A stretch of DNA of 64,000 nt. It comes from Pseudarthrobacter sp. GA104 (GTDB lineage: Bacteria; Actinomycetota; Actinomycetes; Actinomycetales; Micrococcaceae). The first letter of the stretch is position 1. Each line of letters begins with the position of its first letter. Shown here one piece after another: positions 60,813-64,000 of this stretch. The notes beneath the pieces were generated by a model. It did no database searches and was not told the DNA's origin. It was given only the letters and a program-made list of their open reading frames with translations. A program made the translations under genes and the position numbers. The DNA lies in NCBI RefSeq assembly GCF_009741265.1, contig NZ_WOWL01000001.1, positions 3,658,001 to 3,722,000 of the forward strand, in the 5' to 3' direction.

Positions 60813-62078
60813 GTGTCAGCGACGCTGAGCCTGGACCAGGCACGGCGGATCGCTTTGGCAGCCCAGGGACTCGACAAAGGACGGCCCACCGGCCCCGTGA
60901 CCTCACGGGCGGTGGGCCGCACCTTTGCCCGGATCCAGCTCGTCCAGATCGATTCCGTGAACGTCGTCTCCCGGAGCCACCTCCTGCCCTTCTTTTCGCG
61001 GCTGGGAAACTACGACCGAACCATCCTCCAGCGAATGACCGCCGTCCATCCGCGGCGCATGGTGGAGTACTGGGCACACGAAGCGAGCTACATCCGCCCG
61101 GAGCACTACGCGGACCTCCTCCTGTGGCAGAAGCGCTCCTGGGTCGGCGCCTCCCGCATGGACCCTGACCTTCGCGCCGCAATCGCAGGGAAGATCCTGG
61201 ACACGCTGGCACGCTCCCGGCCCCTGACCGCGGCCCAGCTGACTGCCAGGATGGGCCACGTCGAGGAGAAGGAGACTGCCAACTGGGGCTGGAACTGGAA
61301 CGCCGTCAAACGGGTGCTCGAGCACCTGTTCGAGGAAGGCGTGGTCTCCGCGGCAGCGCGGACGGAGCAGTTCGAGCGCAGGTACACGTTGACATCCAGG
61401 GTGCTGCCGGAGTTGTCCGGGCCGGCGACAGGCGACGCCGGTCCAGCGGAAGCGATGCACCGGCTGATCGACGCCGCTGCCCAGGCACATGGCATCGGCA
61501 CCGTACGTTGTTTCGCGGATTACTTCCGCACCCCTCCGAAGGCCGCGGCGGCCGCCGTCGAACATCTGGTGCGGATGGGCAGGCTGGAACGCGTCACAGT
61601 TCCGGGCTGGGACCGTGATGTCTTCCGCCATGTCGAAGCGAGGTTGCCTCGGCGCGCCACCGGCCGCGCCTTGCTGAGTCCGTTCGACTCCCTGGTGTTC
61701 GAACGCCGGCGGCTTGAGGAACTGTTCGGCTTCCACTACCGGATCGAGATTTACACGCCCGAACACAAGAGGCGCTACGGGTATTACGTCCTTCCCTTCC
61801 TCCTCCGCGACAGGATCGTGGCCCGTGTGGACCTGAAGGCGGACCGCCAACGCGGGATCCTGCTGGCGAGGTCCGCCTTCGCGGAGCCTTACGCCCCGCC
61901 GGACACCGCCGTCGAACTCGCTGCGGAGCTTCGGCTCATGGCCGACTGGCTCGGCCTGTCCGAAGTGGAAGTCTTCCCGGTTGGAGACCTCGCCGGGAGC
62001 CTCGCCGCGGCGGTCAGCGGCAGGGGAGTATCCGCTCTGAGGGAACAAACGGGGCTCGCGGCGGCGTCTCTCCCGTAG
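60813..62078 (+). CDS. YcaQ/AlkZ-type DNA glycosylase (winged-helix)
   Basis: A 421-aa protein with three winged-helix (HTH_42) repeats. The catalytic-type motif is IQLVQIDSVNVVSRSH, with Gln-Ile-Asp, the QxD pair used by AlkZ and YcaQ to release bulky or crosslinked purines. The C-terminal part has LLSPFDSLVFERRRLEELFGFHYRIEIYTPEHKRRYGYYVLPFLLRDRIVARVDLKADR. The GTG at 60813 has GAGAGGA 5 nt upstream; upstream frame overlaps hpf and is excluded. It may protect against natural crosslinking agents or bulky alkylators, but the substrate is not readable. Confidence 0.87.
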   Translation: MSATLSLDQARRIALAAQGLDKGRPTGPVTSRAVGRTFARIQLVQIDSVNVVSRSHLLPFFSRLGNYDRTILQRMTAVHPRRMVEYWAHEASYIRPEHYADLLLWQKRSWVGASRMDPDLRAAIAGKILDTLARSRPLTAAQLTARMGHVEEKETANWGWNWNAVKRVLEHLFEEGVVSAAARTEQFERRYTLTSRVLPELSGPATGDAGPAEAMHRLIDAAAQAHGIGTVRCFADYFRTPPKAAAAAVEHLVRMGRLERVTVPGWDRDVFRHVEARLPRRATGRALLSPFDSLVFERRRLEELFGFHYRIEIYTPEHKRRYGYYVLPFLLRDRIVARVDLKADRQRGILLARSAFAEPYAPPDTAVELAAELRLMADWLGLSEVEVFPVGDLAGSLAAAVSGRGVSALREQTGLAAASLP

Positions 62079-62125
62079 ACTAAAAACGCCAGAATTCGGC
62101 GGCATGAGACTGGGAGCATCTTCAC

Positions 62126-64000
62126 GTGGCATCACTTATCGAAAAACTTCTCCGCACCGGTGACAAAAAAACACTCCGGCAGCTGAGGAACTATGCCGAC
62201 TCCATCAATGCCCTGGAAGACTCCTTCAAGACCTTCACGGATGCCGAACTCCGGGAAGAAACTGCCCGGCTCCGCGAACGCCACCAGGATGGCGAGGAGC
62301 TGGATGACCTGCTTCCGGAGGCTTTTGCCGCAGTCCGCGAAGCTTCGTCACGGACCCTGGGGATGCGCCACTTCGATGTCCAGTTGATGGGTGGTGCCGC
62401 CCTGCACCTGGGCAACATCGCGGAAATGAAGACCGGCGAAGGCAAGACCCTGGTGGCGACCGCTCCCGCCTACCTGAACGCGTTGACCGGCAAGGGTGTC
62501 CACGTGGTCACCGTTAACGACTACCTCGCCGAATACCAGTCCGACCTCATGGGCCGCGTCTACCGTTTCCTTGGTTTGACCAGCGGGTGCATCCTGGCCA
62601 ACCAGGACCCGGCGGTCCGGCGCCAGCAGTACGCCGCGGACATCACGTACGGCACCAACAACGAGTTCGGTTTCGACTACCTCCGCGACAACATGGCGTG
62701 GGACAGGAACGAGCTCGTCCAGCGCGGGCACAACTTCGCCATCGTTGACGAGGTGGACTCGATCCTCATCGATGAGGCGCGTACCCCGCTCATCATCTCC
62801 GGCCCCGCGCAGGGGGACACAAACCGCTGGTACAGCGAATTTGCCAAAGTGGTCCAGCGGCTGCAGCCGGAGAAGGATTACGAGGTCGACGAGAAGAAGC
62901 GCACCGTCGGCGTCCTGGAGAGCGGCATCGAAAAGGTGGAGGACTACCTCGGCATCCAGAACCTGTACGAGTCCGCGAACACGCCCCTCATCGGGTTCCT
63001 TAACAACGCCATCAAGGCCAAGGAACTGTTCAAGCGGGACAAGGACTACGTCATCCTGGACGGTGAAGTGCTGATTGTCGACGAGCACACCGGCCGCATC
63101 CTGGCCGGCCGGCGCTACAACGAGGGCATGCACCAGGCGATCGAGGCCAAGGAAGGCGTCGAGATCAAGGCTGAGAACCAGACCCTGGCCACCGTTACGC
63201 TGCAGAACTACTTCCGCATGTACGACAAGCTCTCGGGCATGACCGGCACCGCCGAAACCGAGGCGGCCGAGTTCATGAGCACCTACAAGCTGGGCGTAGT
63301 GGCCATTCCGACAAACCGGGACATGCAGCGCATCGACCAGCCGGACCTCGTCTACAAGAATGAAACGGTCAAGTTCGACGCCGTTGTGCGGGACATTGCC
63401 GAACGCCACGAAAAGGGCCAGCCTGTCCTGGTGGGCACCACCAGCGTTGAAAAGAGCGAATACCTCTCCCGGCTCCTTGCCAAGGAAGGCATTCGCCACG
63501 AGGTCCTCAACGCGAAGAACCATGCACGCGAAGCCGCCATCGTTGCCCAGGCGGGCCGAAAGGGTGCCGTCACGGTGGCAACCAACATGGCCGGCCGCGG
63601 TACCGACATCATGCTCGGCGGCAACGCTGAGTTTACCGCCGTCGCCGAGCTCGCGAAGCGCGGACTGGACCCTGAAGAGAACTCCGAGGAGTACGAGTCC
63701 CAGTGGCCCGCCGCCCTTGAGGCTGCCAAGCAGTCCGTCAAGGACGAGCATGAGGAAGTCCTGGATCTCGGCGGACTTTACGTCCTTGGCACCGAGCGCC
63801 ACGAATCACGCCGCATCGACAACCAGCTCCGCGGACGTTCCGGCCGCCAGGGCGATCCCGGCGAGTCCCGGTTCTACCTGTCGTTGACCGATGACCTCAT
63901 GCGGCTCTTCAACTCAGGGGCGGCGGAACGGCTCATGAACAGCTCCGTGCCCGACGACGTCGCACTGGAATCGAAGCTGGTGTCCCGGGCAATCGCCTCC
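62126..64000 (+). CDS. secA: Protein translocase ATPase SecA, N-terminal part
   Basis: The start is GTG 62126. The frame is open through the right edge (625 codons seen), so the C-terminus is cut by the window. NBD1 shows MRHFDVQLMGGAALHLGNIAEMKTGEGKT (Walker A near 102-109), YGTNNEFGFDYLRDNM, and Walker B VDEVDSILIDEARTPLI (DEVD near 212). NBD2 shows VLVGTTSVEKSEYLSRLL and AGRKGAVTVATNMAGRGTDI, then GGLYVLGTERHESRRIDNQLRGRSGRQGDPGES. It drives post-translational secretion through SecYEG and is the essential SecA1-type protein. TAGACT at 62076-62081 is a possible -10 about 45 nt upstream. Confidence 0.97.
   Translation, partial: MASLIEKLLRTGDKKTLRQLRNYADSINALEDSFKTFTDAELREETARLRERHQDGEELDDLLPEAFAAVREASSRTLGMRHFDVQLMGGAALHLGNIAEMKTGEGKTLVATAPAYLNALTGKGVHVVTVNDYLAEYQSDLMGRVYRFLGLTSGCILANQDPAVRRQQYAADITYGTNNEFGFDYLRDNMAWDRNELVQRGHNFAIVDEVDSILIDEARTPLIISGPAQGDTNRWYSEFAKVVQRLQPEKDYEVDEKKRTVGVLESGIEKVEDYLGIQNLYESANTPLIGFLNNAIKAKELFKRDKDYVILDGEVLIVDEHTGRILAGRRYNEGMHQAIEAKEGVEIKAENQTLATVTLQNYFRMYDKLSGMTGTAETEAAEFMSTYKLGVVAIPTNRDMQRIDQPDLVYKNETVKFDAVVRDIAERHEKGQPVLVGTTSVEKSEYLSRLLAKEGIRHEVLNAKNHAREAAIVAQAGRKGAVTVATNMAGRGTDIMLGGNAEFTAVAELAKRGLDPEENSEEYESQWPAALEAAKQSVKDEHEEVLDLGGLYVLGTERHESRRIDNQLRGRSGRQGDPGESRFYLSLTDDLMRLFNSGAAERLMNSSVPDDVALESKLVSRAIAS

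Noticed and set aside
1..64000. CRISPR arrays, insertion sequences, prophage genes, toxin-antitoxin pairs or rRNA
   Set aside because: I looked for spaced repeats, transposase or integrase motifs, terminal inverted repeats and rRNA signatures on both strands and saw none.

Overview
The window is high-GC DNA from an actinobacterium. It looks like the Micrococcaceae, and Arthrobacter or Pseudarthrobacter is my best guess. Reasons: strong G/C bias at third codon positions; actinobacterium-specific genes (adnAB, uvrD2 with a tetracysteine-HRDC tail, the DUF2342 metalloprotease family, UPF0182, mtrAB-lpqB, rskA/sigK); and gene neighbourhoods matching the Mycobacterium tuberculosis blocks Rv3193c-Rv3202c, Rv3014c-Rv3029c and Rv3240c-Rv3246c as I remember them. 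It reads as ordinary chromosome. I see no prophage, insertion sequence, CRISPR array, rRNA operon or integrated element.

Layout. 1-3.6 kb: the 3' end of hemL, then a convergent amino-acid ABC importer. 3.9-23.3 kb: a DNA-repair and envelope block with a DEDDh exonuclease, an alkyltransferase-like protein fused operonically to the AdnAB helicase-nuclease, a phosphotransferase-like protein, NudC, UvrD2, two metalloprotease-family proteins, a Lon-like PDZ protease and a UPF0182 membrane protein. 23.4-23.7 kb: two identical initiator tRNA genes, each with its own terminator. 23.8-31.1 kb: an orphan cytochrome b, a photolyase, PspA, a large TPM-domain coiled-coil protein and an HtrA protease. 31.4-33.9 kb: etfB-etfA and a PIG-L deacetylase. 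34-36.2 kb: rskA-sigK and trmL. 36.2-40.7 kb: a J-domain protein with a NERD-like tail, a lipoprotein, then cysteine desulfurase and mnmA (the sulfur relay to tRNA 2-thiouridine). 40.9-46.5 kb: a complete oligopeptide-type ABC importer. 46.6-48.8 kb: chorismate mutase, a MetE-like protein and a DUF4166 protein. 48.8-54.4 kb: a tightly overlapping minus-strand operon (GDPD-type membrane protein, DUF4129, DUF4350, MoxR ATPase, DUF58), divergent from mtrA-mtrB-lpqB-comF at 54.6-59.9 kb. 60-64 kb: hpf, a YcaQ/AlkZ-type glycosylase and secA, which runs off the end.

The signals I found most worth checking are these: a recurrent TANNNT hexamer 6-8 nt before the start codon of nine genes without a Shine-Dalgarno (leaderless transcripts); the alkyltransferase-like/AdnAB operon; the MoxR-vWA-DUF4350-DUF4129 operon back to back with mtrAB; a J-domain/NERD-like fusion; a hexanucleotide repeat abutting the photolyase promoter; and several enzyme-family members that lack a key catalytic or metal-binding residue. 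Starts were moved downstream of the longest possible frame wherever a ribosome site or a leaderless promoter argued for it. All family assignments come from reading the sequence, not from a search.
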